A stretch of 35,634 nucleotides of DNA from JBBPZA01 sp038199375 (GTDB lineage Bacteria > Actinomycetota > Thermoleophilia > Solirubrobacterales > Solirubrobacteraceae), in contig JBBPZA010000037.1 in NCBI GenBank assembly GCA_038199375.1, forward strand, positions 1 through 35,634, read 5' to 3'. A program made the translations under genes and the position numbers. The notes under the pieces were generated by a model. That model was not told the DNA's origin. It ran no database searches and was given only the letters and a program-made list of their open reading frames with translations. This document shows positions 1 to 6,876 of this stretch, piece by piece; position 1 is the first letter of the stretch; every line of letters begins with the position of its first letter.

Positions 1-1
1 A

Positions 2-76
2 AGACGCCAGCCGGGCCTGTTCGCCCACTGGCGTTTTGGCGTGCGCCCCGACGGCTGGACGATGGGAGCCCGGTGA
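2..76 (+). CDS. Group II intron maturase, C-terminal tail (partial, inner intron)
   Basis: The last 24 codons of an intron-encoded reverse transcriptase/maturase are read in frame 2 and stop at TGA 74-76. The residues GLFAHWRFGVRPDGWTMGAR match the usual C-terminal tail of a common type of bacterial group II maturase, which helps its intron fold, splice and reinsert. The start and all RT motifs lie before the window. The stop codon lies inside domain V of the RNA, so the last three codons double as part of the ribozyme core. The call rests on tail similarity plus the domain V that follows. Confidence 0.75.
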   Translation, partial: RRQPGLFAHWRFGVRPDGWTMGAR

Positions 77-138
77 GCTGAGAGGTTCACGCCGGGTTCT
101 GCGAGCGCCGGGGGGTGAGACTCCCCCCGGCGACTCAC
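66..138 (+). ncRNA. Group II intron domains V and VI (inner intron)
   Basis: Domain V is 66-99, 34 nt. The basal stem 66-73 pairs with 92-99 and carries the catalytic AGC triad at 67-69. A two-base bulge (C90, G91) and an upper stem 74-79 with 84-89 are closed by the GNRA tetraloop GAGA (80-83). Domain VI is 103-136: GAG pairs with CTC around a bulged A133, the likely branch point, and a perfect 10-bp stem (106-115 with 123-132) lies above it. AC at 137-138 ends the intron. These are the hallmarks of an intact ribozyme 3' core, seen directly in the sequence. Confidence 0.9.
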
Positions 139-762
139 CTTGTCATCTGCGTGGCCGGGGAGCGGCGCCACGCCGAGCAGCTGATCGCCGAGACCGAGCA
201 GGTGATCGCGCCGCTCGGCCTGACGCTGTCAAAAGAGAAGACCCGTGTGGTCCACATCGACGAGGGGATCGACTTCCTCGGCTGGCGGATCAACCGCCAG
301 AAGCGAGGAAGCGATGGCCGCCGCTACGTCTACACCTACCCGTCGAAACGGTCGCTTGCGGCCGTCAAGGCGAAAGTCAGGAAGATCACGCGGTCCGGCT
401 ATAACCAGACGCTCGCCGAGCTGCTGCACCGGCTCAACCCGGTGCTCCGCGGCTGGTGCGCCTACTTTCGCTGCGGGGTGTCCTCGCAGACCTTCGCCTA
501 CCTCGACGCCTTCACATGGCGGCGGGTGGTGTGCTGGCTGCGGCGGAAATACCCCAAGCGGAACTGGCGCTGGCTGATCGGCCATTACCTTCCGGGGTGG
601 CGGCCGACCGACGGCACGATGACGCTCTATAACCCGGCGAAGGTGGCCACCACTCGCTACCGCTACCGGGGAGCGAAGATCGCCACGCCGTGGGAAGCCG
701 GCTGGATCGCCGAGCGCGATCCCGTCTGCGGGCCAGAGCGCCTGGAGAACCTGGTTGCCTGA
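139..762 (+). pseudogene. Group II intron reverse transcriptase/maturase interrupted by another intron (3' exon)
   Basis: The protein part from LVICVAGERRHAEQ onward is the segment that directly follows YADD in RT block 5 of group II reverse transcriptases. RT blocks 6-7 follow (PLGLTLSKEKTRVVHI, then GIDFLGW), then the maturase/GIIM domain (LNPVLRGWCAYFR, WLRRKYPKRNWRWL) and a short tail (RYRGAKIATPW). The protein would reverse-transcribe the intron and help it splice. The upstream half, with the catalytic Asp pair, is separated from it by the inner intron. An ATG at 115 opens a longer reading frame, but 115-138 is inner-intron domain VI and not coding. It is labelled pseudogene because the gene is split; splicing of the inner intron could make it functional. 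Confidence 0.85.
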
Positions 763-784
763 TGAACACCGGCATGCCTGTGGA

Positions 785-882
785 GAGCCCGGTGCGGTGG
801 AAGCCGCACGCCGGGTTCGGAGGGCGGATCGGGGAAACGCGCCGACCCGAAAGGGCGGTGGCGCGCCCCGGTCCGACCCTAC
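785..882 (+). ncRNA. Group II intron domains V and VI (outer intron)
   Basis: Domain V is 785-818, again 34 nt, with a basal stem identical in sequence to that of the inner intron, the AGC triad at 786-788, bulge C809-G810 and GNRA loop GGAA (799-802). Its upper stem differs from the inner intron by base changes that keep the pairing. Domain VI pairs 822-834 with 866-879, with a bulged A876 as branch point six bases before the 3' end at 882, plus a stem-loop on top (about 838-865). It looks catalytically intact at this end. Confidence 0.9.
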
Positions 883-1899
883 TGGCATCTGTTGGAGAGC
901 GATTTTGAGTTGATGCTGGTCAACGCCCGCGAGGTCAAGCAGGTCCCCGGCCGCAAGACCGATGTCTCAGACTCGGCGTGGCTGTGCCGGTTGGCCGAGG
1001 CCGGCCTTTTGCGGGCGAGCTTCGTGCCGCCCAAGCCGATCCGCGACCTGCGGCTTTTGACGCGCTACCGGCGCACCCAGATCGCCGAGCGCAAGCGCGA
1101 GGCCCAACGGCTGCACAAGGCGCTGGAGGACACCGGCATCAAGCTCGACTGCGTCGCGACCGACATCCTGGGCAAGTCGGGGCGCGCGATGCTCGACGCG
1201 CTCGTCGCGGGCACGACTGACCCCGCGGTGCTCGCCGACCTGGCGCTGGGCAAGCTGCGCAAGAAGATCCCCGCGCTGCGCGAAGCGCTGGAGGGCCGCT
1301 TCGAGGCGCTCCACGCGCTGCTGATCGGTGCGATCCTCGCCCACCTGGACTTCCTCGACGAGCAGATCGCGCAGCTCTCCGAGGCGATCGAGGAGCAGAT
1401 CCGCCCTTTCGCGCCGGCGGTTGACCTGTTGTGCACGATCCCCGGCGTCGCCCAGCGCACGGCCGAGGTGATCATCGCAGAGATCGGCACCGACATGACC
1501 GTGTTCCCCACGGCCGGGCACCTGGCCTCGTGGGCGGGCCAGTGCCCAGGCAACGACCAATCCGCCGGCAAACGCCGCTCCGGCCGGACCCGCAAGGGCT
1601 CTAAGAACCTCAACTTCGCGCTCAAGGACGCCGCGATGGCAGCGATGCGCACCAACGACAGCTACCTCCAAGCGCTCTACCGACGCAAGAAACCCCAGCT
1701 CGGCCACGGCCGCGCCCTCGGAGCCGTCAAACACTCGATGATCTGCGCCTGCTGGCACATGCTCAGCACCGGCGAGCTCTACAACGACCTCGGCGGCGAC
1801 TACTACGCCCGCCGCAACCCCCAACGCCAGACCCGACGCCTCGTCGCCCAGCTCGAACGCCTCGGGCACACCGTCACCCTGCAGGAGGCCGCCGCATAG
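883..1899 (+). CDS. IS110-family transposase, C-terminal exon (partial)
   Basis: This is the recombinase of IS110 elements, a DEDD RuvC-like enzyme that inserts a circular intermediate guided by a bridge RNA. The visible part starts WHLLESDFELMLVNAREVKQ, followed by PGRKTDVSDSAWL with the last Asp residues of the DEDD site, a helical linker, then the C-terminal Tnp domain (TIPGVAQRTAEVIIAEIG, ASWAGQCPGNDQSAGKRRSG) containing the conserved Ser region, and a stop at 1899. The N-terminal part with the first catalytic Asp and Glu is missing from the window. The group II intron ends at 882 and the codon TGG at 883 continues the usual family sequence. No frameshift or stop interrupts the 338 visible codons. 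Confidence 0.9.
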   Translation, partial: WHLLESDFELMLVNAREVKQVPGRKTDVSDSAWLCRLAEAGLLRASFVPPKPIRDLRLLTRYRRTQIAERKREAQRLHKALEDTGIKLDCVATDILGKSGRAMLDALVAGTTDPAVLADLALGKLRKKIPALREALEGRFEALHALLIGAILAHLDFLDEQIAQLSEAIEEQIRPFAPAVDLLCTIPGVAQRTAEVIIAEIGTDMTVFPTAGHLASWAGQCPGNDQSAGKRRSGRTRKGSKNLNFALKDAAMAAMRTNDSYLQALYRRKKPQLGHGRALGAVKHSMICACWHMLSTGELYNDLGGDYYARRNPQRQTRRLVAQLERLGHTVTLQEAAA

Positions 1900-1910
1900 G
1901 CCTCAGGCGT

Positions 1911-2270
1911 GTTTTCCTCATAGACAACAACCCCAAGTTCCTGGAGCTGGCTCGCGGCGCCGCAGCCGAATCTAAGGTGGACGTCGAATACGTCCGTGGC
2001 GATCTGCGCGAGCTGCCCTGGTCGGGTCGCTTCGACGCCGCGCTCAACTGGTATACCTCGGCGGGCTACTTCGATGACGAGGGCAACGCTCGCATGCTGT
2101 CTGCCTATCACCGGGCGCTCAAACCCGGCGGGCGGCTACTGCTCGAACAGATCAATCGCGACTCGCTGATTCGGCAGATACCAGCTGGCGGGTCGCGGCT
2201 CGTGGCGCTAAACGAGCGCGGCGACGATCTGATGATCGACCGGGTGTCGCGATCGGCCGCGGACTATCGC
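1911..2270 (+). pseudogene. SAM-dependent methyltransferase fragment, cut by the IS110 element
   Basis: The frame reads VFLIDNNPKFLELARG, then VDVEYVRGDLRELPW, FDAALNWYTSAGYF, and LKPGGRLLLEQINRDSL. This is the middle of a class I methyltransferase: the acidic end of the SAM-binding second strand, the D-x-R motif, and the post-motif III strand. The first strand with the glycine-rich motif I is missing at the IS110 edge. After about 2260 the similarity stops, although the frame stays open by chance to 2942, so the C-terminal part is missing too. The substrate is unknown. Both losses make it a remnant. Confidence 0.75.
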
Positions 2271-2363
2271 GCCTCGTCTCGATGGCCCTGTGCTTCAGTG
2301 AGTAGTCGACGCGCCTCTGCTTTTCGCGCAATACGGAGGTGCCCGCTCTCGCTCTCGCGTGGG

Positions 2364-2891
2364 TCAGATGGCGCGGCGACGCGGGTCGGCAGCGCGCCTC
2401 TTCGCGGCGCGGTCCGCGAGCATCTTCGCTTCAATCTCAGCGGTCCACGGCTTACCCGCCGCCCGGCGCCGAGTAGCGACTATGGCCACGATCGTTCGGT
2501 CTCGTTCGAGTTCCTCGGATTCCTTCGCCTCGCGGCGCCGCGCGATCTCATCGCCAAGGCCGCCGAGCGAACGGGCCGCGATCCTCCGGTCATCGTCGGT
2601 AAAGAGACTTCGGATCGGCCCAACGGAGTTCAGGACCATTTCCTCGAACGAGAGGTCCAGCCGCTCACCCTCGAGGACAGCGTTCCAGCCCGCCGACTCG
2701 CCCGACTTGCGCAGCACTCCCTTGACGTAGTCCACCAGCGCCTGTCCGTCGTCCTCGCGAACGTTGATCGCTCGGGTGACGTACGGTCCCCAGTAGTTCG
2801 AGCCGTCCGAGTTGGTGATACTCGGGTCGTCCCGCGTCTCCTCGAGTCGGCGACGTATCTCCGCGAGGAGTGCCTGGTGCGCGCTGTCCAC
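2364..2891 (-). CDS. Hypothetical charged protein, 175 aa
   Basis: I do not recognise a family. The protein is highly charged and largely helical, with an Arg/Lys/Glu-rich C-terminal third (DEIARRREAKESEELER, then AKMLADRAAKRRAADPRRR). There are no membrane segments and no signal peptide. A central segment, SNYWGPYVTRAINVREDDGQALVDYV, looks like a folded domain. I chose the GTG at 2891 over the upstream ATG at 3098 because a TAAGCT -10 hexamer ends seven bases before it, as expected for a leaderless message, and because the extra 69 residues look unstructured. It is flanked by the methyltransferase remnant and faces no obvious operon partner. Confidence 0.55.
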   Translation of the reverse strand: MDSAHQALLAEIRRRLEETRDDPSITNSDGSNYWGPYVTRAINVREDDGQALVDYVKGVLRKSGESAGWNAVLEGERLDLSFEEMVLNSVGPIRSLFTDDDRRIAARSLGGLGDEIARRREAKESEELERDRTIVAIVATRRRAAGKPWTAEIEAKMLADRAAKRRAADPRRRAI

Positions 2892-2898
2892 GGCGCCG

Positions 2899-2904
2899 AG
2901 CTTA
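2899..2904 (-). promoter_or_regulatory. -10 hexamer TAAGCT of the hypothetical gene
   Basis: TAAGCT on the minus strand matches TANNNT and ends seven bases before the GTG at 2891. Transcription would start at or very near the start codon. No Shine-Dalgarno sequence is visible at a normal distance. Confidence 0.4.
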
Positions 2905-3110
2905 GCCTTCGCGGGGCGACACGCCGGCTTTCTTTCGCGTGATTGCGAGAACTCGCACCGCGCCGGTGGGCATACTCCCTCCGCGGACGAAGAGCGGTCG
3001 TCGCATCGCGCAGCCAACCGTGCTACGCGGAGGCATTCGTCGTCGGGCTCGATCTTTCCTCGACGGCCTGGAGAGGCTCCGGGCAAGCTGCTGACCACAG
3101 CAGCGCTGCG

Positions 3111-5666
3111 CTACGGGACGCCGGCCGTCGACTCGCAGCCGCTCGCCTTGACGCGCCCCTTGCCTCCGACGCAGCGGTCGCGTCCGCTGCCCCCGATCAG
3201 CAGGTCGTTGCCGCCCGCGCCGACGATAGTGTCGTTGCCTGCGAGCCCGCAGATCACGTCTGCGCCCCGCGATCCCCGCAGCGTGTCGCTCTTCGCGGTA
3301 CCGACGATCGTGCACTTCTCGGCGGAGACCTTCGCCACGAACGCGTCGGTCGAGCCGAACGGACCGTTCTTCGTCTTGTCGGGACCGGCCTTCGCCGGAA
3401 AGCTGGACGGATTGGAGTTGGTGGAGCCGGCGACGTAGGCGTTTCCTGCTGAGTCCACCGCCGCGGCGATGCCGGTGTCCTCGAGGGCGCCACCGATGTA
3501 GCCCGCGTAGCCCAGACCCGTGCCCCCGGCGCTCAGCTTTGCGACGAACGCGTCGTTTGGGCCCCCGTTGTAGGTCGGGTCCGGTCCTCCCCTGGCGGGG
3601 AAGGTGGACTGGCTCGAGGCGGTCGTGCCGGAGATGTAGGCGTTCCGGTCGCGGTCGAGATCGATCGCGACGGCGTCGTCGCTGCGCGCGCCGCCTATGT
3701 AGGTGGCATAGTCGAGCGCCGAGCCGCGCGCGTTGAGCTTGACCACGAAGGCGTCCTTGGGTGCGTTCTCGCCGCCCTTTCCGTTGGCGTTGAGCTTACG
3801 GTCGAAGCCGGGGATCCGGCCGAAGCCCTTGCCGTTCGGGAAGGTGCGCTGATCGGACGCCGTATAGCCCGTGATGTAGACGTTGCCCGAGCTGTCGACG
3901 GCGTTGCCGAAGGGATGGTCGTCGCCCGCCCCGCCGAGATAGGTCCCGTAGAGCACCCGCGTGCCAGAGGGGTCGAGCTTCACGGCGGCGCCGTCGTCGG
4001 GCAGCGGGGAAGGCGACCCGTTGAAGGTCTTGTCGAAGGCCTTCGCGGTCACTGGGAACCCGCCGAAGGGGTTGGACGGCCCGGGCGGCCCCGGCCTCGA
4101 GCCGGTGTAGACGGGAACGTAGGCGTTGCCCTTGGAGTCGAGGCTCAGCCCGGTGGCCGCGTCGCCGCCGCCGCCGCCGAGGTAGGTCGCATAGCCCAGG
4201 CCCGAGCCGTCTGCGTCAACCCTGACCACGAAGGCGTCGATGATTCCCCCGAAGCTGCGGTCGAAGCCCGGAACGGCTCCGAAGCCGTCGCCGTCGGGGA
4301 ACGTCGTGTCGCCCGACTGCGTGAAGCCGGCGAGGTACGCGCGGCCCTTCCGGTCGACCACGAGGCCGTTGGCCTGCTCGTTGTTCGGGTTGTCCGGCGG
4401 GAAGGCGGGCGCCGCGCCGCCGACGTATCCGGCGTAGGCGAGGGCTCTGCCGCCGGGCTTGAGCTTGGCGATCCAGGCGTCCTGGGGGCCGCCGTTGTAG
4501 GTCGTGTCGGGGCCGACGGTGACCGGAAAGCCGTCCGCCTCCGAGGAGCTCGTCGACCCGCCGACATAGGCCGCGCCCGCGCGGTCGACGGCGATCTCGA
4601 TCCCGGTGTCGCCCTTGGCGCCTCCGATGAAGGTCGCGTACAGGAGGCGCTTGCCCGAACGGTCGACCTTGGCGACGAACGTGTCGTCGACACCGCTCTT
4701 GTCGTTGAAGGTGGTGTCGCCGACCGTCGCGGGGAAGTCGGGTGACGTCGTCGTGCCGACGACGTAGAGGTTGCCCTTCTTGTCGAGCGCCGCGTTGTTG
4801 GCCTGCTCGTCGCCGGTGCCGCCGAGATAGCCGGCATAGACCAGGCCGGCCGGGTCGATCACGAGCGGCCGGCTGCGGTCATAGCCGCCCACCCGAAAGC
4901 CGTAGGAGCGCCCCGACCCGAGCGCATAGGCGCTCTCCACCGCCACGCGGCGGCCACCGACGAGTTGATAGGACCGGGGAGCCTCGTCGCGCAGCGTGCG
5001 CGCGGGAGTCGAGACCACGAGGCGCCCGCGGCGGTCGACGTCCAGGCCGGTGGCCCCGCGCCAGGCGAGTCGGATGGCCTCTGGATCGGCTCCGGGCCGC
5101 ACGAGAAAGCTGTACTTCAGGCTGGGCCCGCTGCCGGAGTAGACGACGTCCACCCCCGGCCATGCCTCGCGGTAGACGACCTTCGAGTAGCTCGGGATCC
5201 CCGATTTGCGGTCGCGTCGGGGGCCCTTGAGGTAGTTGACCACGGTGGGCGTACGGGCTTGTCCCACCGGTTGCGGCCGCGCCTTCCCGAGGAAGTCGAG
5301 TCGCAGGCCCCAGCGCCGGCCGGCGCGCCGCTCGTCGGCGAGCGAGAGAGCCAGGCCGCCCGGCGTGAAGAAGACCGAGGCCGCCTTGCCATGGGCGTAG
5401 TAGCGGGCCCTGCGGTCGGCCTGCCCGCGGTTCTCGATGAAGGAGAGAGGAAGGCTCCCGGCCGTCGGCCCCGGCCCCGTCAGCCGCGGCGAGGCCTTCG
5501 TCGCCTGCTGATCGTCCCCGCCGGCGCAGCCCGCGAGAAGCGCGCTCGCGACCAGCGCGACCGCTATCGCGCTGGTGGCGGATGACAGACCGCGTGACCG
5601 CGCGGAGATCGCGACGACGCTGTCGCGGTACGGAGTGCTTCCTGCTCCTGCAGCTTTGCCAACCAC
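3111..5666 (-). CDS. Secreted lipoprotein with DUF7948-like domain, seven SBBP beta-propeller repeats and RTX-like tail
   Basis: The product is 851 aa. A hydrophobic signal (about residues 31-45) ends in the lipobox LLAGC with Cys47, so the protein should be lipid-anchored outside the membrane. Next comes an N-terminal beta domain (SFIENRGQADRRARYYAHG, a DUF7948-type start). Seven repeats of the SBBP type follow, each with a Y-[AG]-[GT]-[YF]-[ILV]-GG strand followed by G-N-A-Y-V-x-G, as for a seven-bladed propeller. The C-terminus has Ca-binding nonapeptide-like turns (GLAGNDTIVGAGGNDLLIGG). Start GTG 5666 is preceded by GAGGGGG at a good SD distance; the open frame continues to 6065 but lacks a better start. 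The role is unknown, perhaps adhesion or binding at the cell surface. Confidence 0.8.
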   Translation of the reverse strand: MVGKAAGAGSTPYRDSVVAISARSRGLSSATSAIAVALVASALLAGCAGGDDQQATKASPRLTGPGPTAGSLPLSFIENRGQADRRARYYAHGKAASVFFTPGGLALSLADERRAGRRWGLRLDFLGKARPQPVGQARTPTVVNYLKGPRRDRKSGIPSYSKVVYREAWPGVDVVYSGSGPSLKYSFLVRPGADPEAIRLAWRGATGLDVDRRGRLVVSTPARTLRDEAPRSYQLVGGRRVAVESAYALGSGRSYGFRVGGYDRSRPLVIDPAGLVYAGYLGGTGDEQANNAALDKKGNLYVVGTTTSPDFPATVGDTTFNDKSGVDDTFVAKVDRSGKRLLYATFIGGAKGDTGIEIAVDRAGAAYVGGSTSSSEADGFPVTVGPDTTYNGGPQDAWIAKLKPGGRALAYAGYVGGAAPAFPPDNPNNEQANGLVVDRKGRAYLAGFTQSGDTTFPDGDGFGAVPGFDRSFGGIIDAFVVRVDADGSGLGYATYLGGGGGDAATGLSLDSKGNAYVPVYTGSRPGPPGPSNPFGGFPVTAKAFDKTFNGSPSPLPDDGAAVKLDPSGTRVLYGTYLGGAGDDHPFGNAVDSSGNVYITGYTASDQRTFPNGKGFGRIPGFDRKLNANGKGGENAPKDAFVVKLNARGSALDYATYIGGARSDDAVAIDLDRDRNAYISGTTASSQSTFPARGGPDPTYNGGPNDAFVAKLSAGGTGLGYAGYIGGALEDTGIAAAVDSAGNAYVAGSTNSNPSSFPAKAGPDKTKNGPFGSTDAFVAKVSAEKCTIVGTAKSDTLRGSRGADVICGLAGNDTIVGAGGNDLLIGGSGRDRCVGGKGRVKASGCESTAGVP

Positions 5667-5747
5667 CTCTTGTCCCCCTCGAGACCGACGTTTACACCCA
5701 GGTGCGAGCTTAGCCACTTCGCGACGCTTTGCGGAGAAGCGCGGAGC

Positions 5748-5776
5748 TTGACATCCAATGCAACGCTTGGTGAAGT
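5748..5776 (+). promoter_or_regulatory. Promoter TTGACA-17-TGAAGT
   Basis: A perfect TTGACA (5748-5753) is followed after 17 bases by TGAAGT (5771-5776), and the ATG of the next gene begins eight bases later. The message would be leaderless or nearly so. This is the clearest -35 box in the window. Confidence 0.55.
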
Positions 5777-5784
5777 AAAGGCCG

Positions 5785-6801
5785 ATGAATCGCAAGAAGA
5801 TGTCTCGCAACCTGCTCCTCGGCCTGCTCGGCGCCCTTGCCTTGACGACCGCGTTTGCCGGGCTCGCGTGGGCCTGCACGCCGCAGGCGCGCATCAAGCT
5901 GAGCACGGCGTCGGTGTCGACCGAGGGCACGACCATCACCGTCACCGGAACGCAGTTCGTTCCCGCGCCAGTCGAGATCCGCCTCGACACCGGCGCCAAG
6001 CTGGCCACCGTGACCGGGCCGAGCTTCGTGGTCGACGTCAAGATCCCGAAGGCCGCACCGGGCACCTACTTCCTGCGCGCCACGGCCAATGGGTCGAGCG
6101 GAAAGTTCGGCGATAGGAAGCCGCTGAAGGTCAAGGCCGCCGCTGCCCCCGACCGCAGCGAGCCCCTCCCGTCTTCAGAGCCAACTCCCGCTCCCGCGCG
6201 CGAGCGTCCCCGCTCCACCGCCGAGCGGACGCCCACGCTCGAGGCGAAAGCCGCTCCGGCACCATCCGGGCCTGCCGTAGCCGACCCGTCCCCGGCGGGC
6301 GACGCCGTCGCGCCGATCACGGTGCAGTCGCCAGCGAAGAGCCCCGCACGGGCGAATAGCCCCGCACGGGCGCAGAGCCCCGCCAAGGCGAGGGGTGCGC
6401 GCACCGCCCCGGCGGCGCAGCCGGTGGCCATCGCCCCGCTCGTCACGTCGCTGCGCAGTCCGTGGAGCAGCGCGGCGCCAACCGCTCCAGGCCTCGACAC
6501 GGCGCCGTCGAGCGCCGGGTCCTCCGGCCGCGTCTCTTCGCTGGGTGTCGGGATGCTCGTCCTGGGTCTTGCCGCCCTGGGCGGGGCAGCCTTCGCGCTG
6601 GTCCGCGCCCGCCCGCGCCCGCCGGCCCGCGAGGCAACCACCGTCGCGCCGCCGGTGGCCGAGCCCGAGCCCGTGCCCGGATCGCCATCGCTCGAGGAAG
6701 AGCTCGAAGAGCTCATTGCGAAGGGCGCCGTCCGGACCCAGTCCGATGTCGACGAAGCCGAGCGGTCTGCTCCGCCCGTGCCCGCCGGTATGGCGCGCTA
6801 G
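5785..6801 (+). CDS. Secreted, membrane-anchored protein with Pro/Ala-rich stalk
   Basis: The 338-aa protein has a basic N-terminus and hydrophobic signal peptide, with a likely cleavage after AWA (residue 30). An Ig/IPT-like beta domain follows at about 35-115 (STEGTTITVTGTQFVPAPVEIRLDTG, ending GTYFLRATANGSSGKFGDRKPLKV). Then comes a long Pro/Ala/Ser-rich stalk with repeated SPAR/SPAK units, a transmembrane helix at about 250-272 (MLVLGLAALGGAAFALV) and an acidic cytoplasmic tail (LEEELEELIAK). The layout suggests a surface protein displaying a small domain. It is divergent from the SBBP lipoprotein gene and shares the 118-bp region between them. The function is not recognised. Confidence 0.75.
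   Translation: MNRKKMSRNLLLGLLGALALTTAFAGLAWACTPQARIKLSTASVSTEGTTITVTGTQFVPAPVEIRLDTGAKLATVTGPSFVVDVKIPKAAPGTYFLRATANGSSGKFGDRKPLKVKAAAAPDRSEPLPSSEPTPAPARERPRSTAERTPTLEAKAAPAPSGPAVADPSPAGDAVAPITVQSPAKSPARANSPARAQSPAKARGARTAPAAQPVAIAPLVTSLRSPWSSAAPTAPGLDTAPSSAGSSGRVSSLGVGMLVLGLAALGGAAFALVRARPRPPAREATTVAPPVAEPEPVPGSPSLEEELEELIAKGAVRTQSDVDEAERSAPPVPAGMAR
6340..6390 (+). repeat. 18-nt tandem repeat encoding SPARA(N/Q)
   Basis: Two nearly identical 18-nt units (6340-6357 and 6358-6375) and a partial third (6376-6390) encode the SPARAN/SPARAQ/SPAKA units of the stalk. Such repeats can expand or shrink by slippage and change stalk length. Confidence 0.7.
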
Positions 6802-6876
6802 ACCGCGCGCGGCACCGGAAGGCCGCCTCGCGCGGCGCGCTCCTTTCCGCGGGATGTCCGCGGAAGCCCCACCGGG

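Larger units (their letters stand above)
1..138 (+). mobile_element. Inner group II intron, 3' end only
   Basis: This is the last part of a self-splicing retroelement whose body lies before the window. It shows, in order, the tail of its maturase ORF (2-76), a 34-nt domain V (66-99) and a domain VI hairpin with a bulged A (103-136), ending in the usual A-pyrimidine at 137-138. The next base starts a codon of another group II reverse transcriptase at the point just after its YADD motif, so this intron sits inside a second intron. The boundary at 138 is inferred from three agreeing signs: the AY terminus, the domain VI stem and codon phase zero of the interrupted ORF. The branch A is 5 nt from this end, slightly closer than usual. 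Confidence 0.85.
1..882 (+). mobile_element. Outer group II intron (3' part), carrying the inner intron
   Basis: The outer intron's own sequence in this window is 139-882; 1-138 belongs to the intron inserted into it. It contains the second half of a reverse transcriptase/maturase gene (139-762), a linker, domain V (785-818) and domain VI (about 822-879), ending TAC at 880-882. The bases after 882 continue an IS110-family transposase in frame. The intron therefore interrupts the transposase at a codon boundary and could be spliced out without damage if the rest is intact. Its 5' end and RNA domains I-III are outside the window. Confidence 0.85.
1..1908 (+). mobile_element. IS110-family insertion sequence, right part, carrying nested introns
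   Basis: The element is recognised from the transposase at 883-1899. Its left end and the N-terminal part of the gene lie before the window and before the introns. The right end must lie between the transposase stop at 1899 and about 1911, where methyltransferase coding sequence resumes, so the non-coding right end is only about ten bases. A short right end fits the IS110 group, in which the long non-coding end, the site of the bridge RNA, is on the left. The exact end cannot be fixed without an empty target or a second copy. Confidence 0.75.

Noticed and set aside
115..138. ATG at 115 as start of the reverse transcriptase fragment
   Set aside because: These bases are the stem of inner-intron domain VI; the similarity to reverse transcriptase begins at 139.
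2271..2942. Continuation of the methyltransferase frame to 2942
   Set aside because: Similarity ends at about 2260, and this part is antisense to the hypothetical gene at 2364-2891.
3111..5700. Long plus-strand frames opposite the SBBP gene
   Set aside because: They are mirror frames of repeated Gly/Asp/Ala-rich sequence and lack similarity or start signals.
5666..6065. Extension of the SBBP gene to the upstream ATG at 6065
   Set aside because: It would run antisense into the 5785 gene and place the lipobox far from the N-terminus; GTG 5666 has a good SD.
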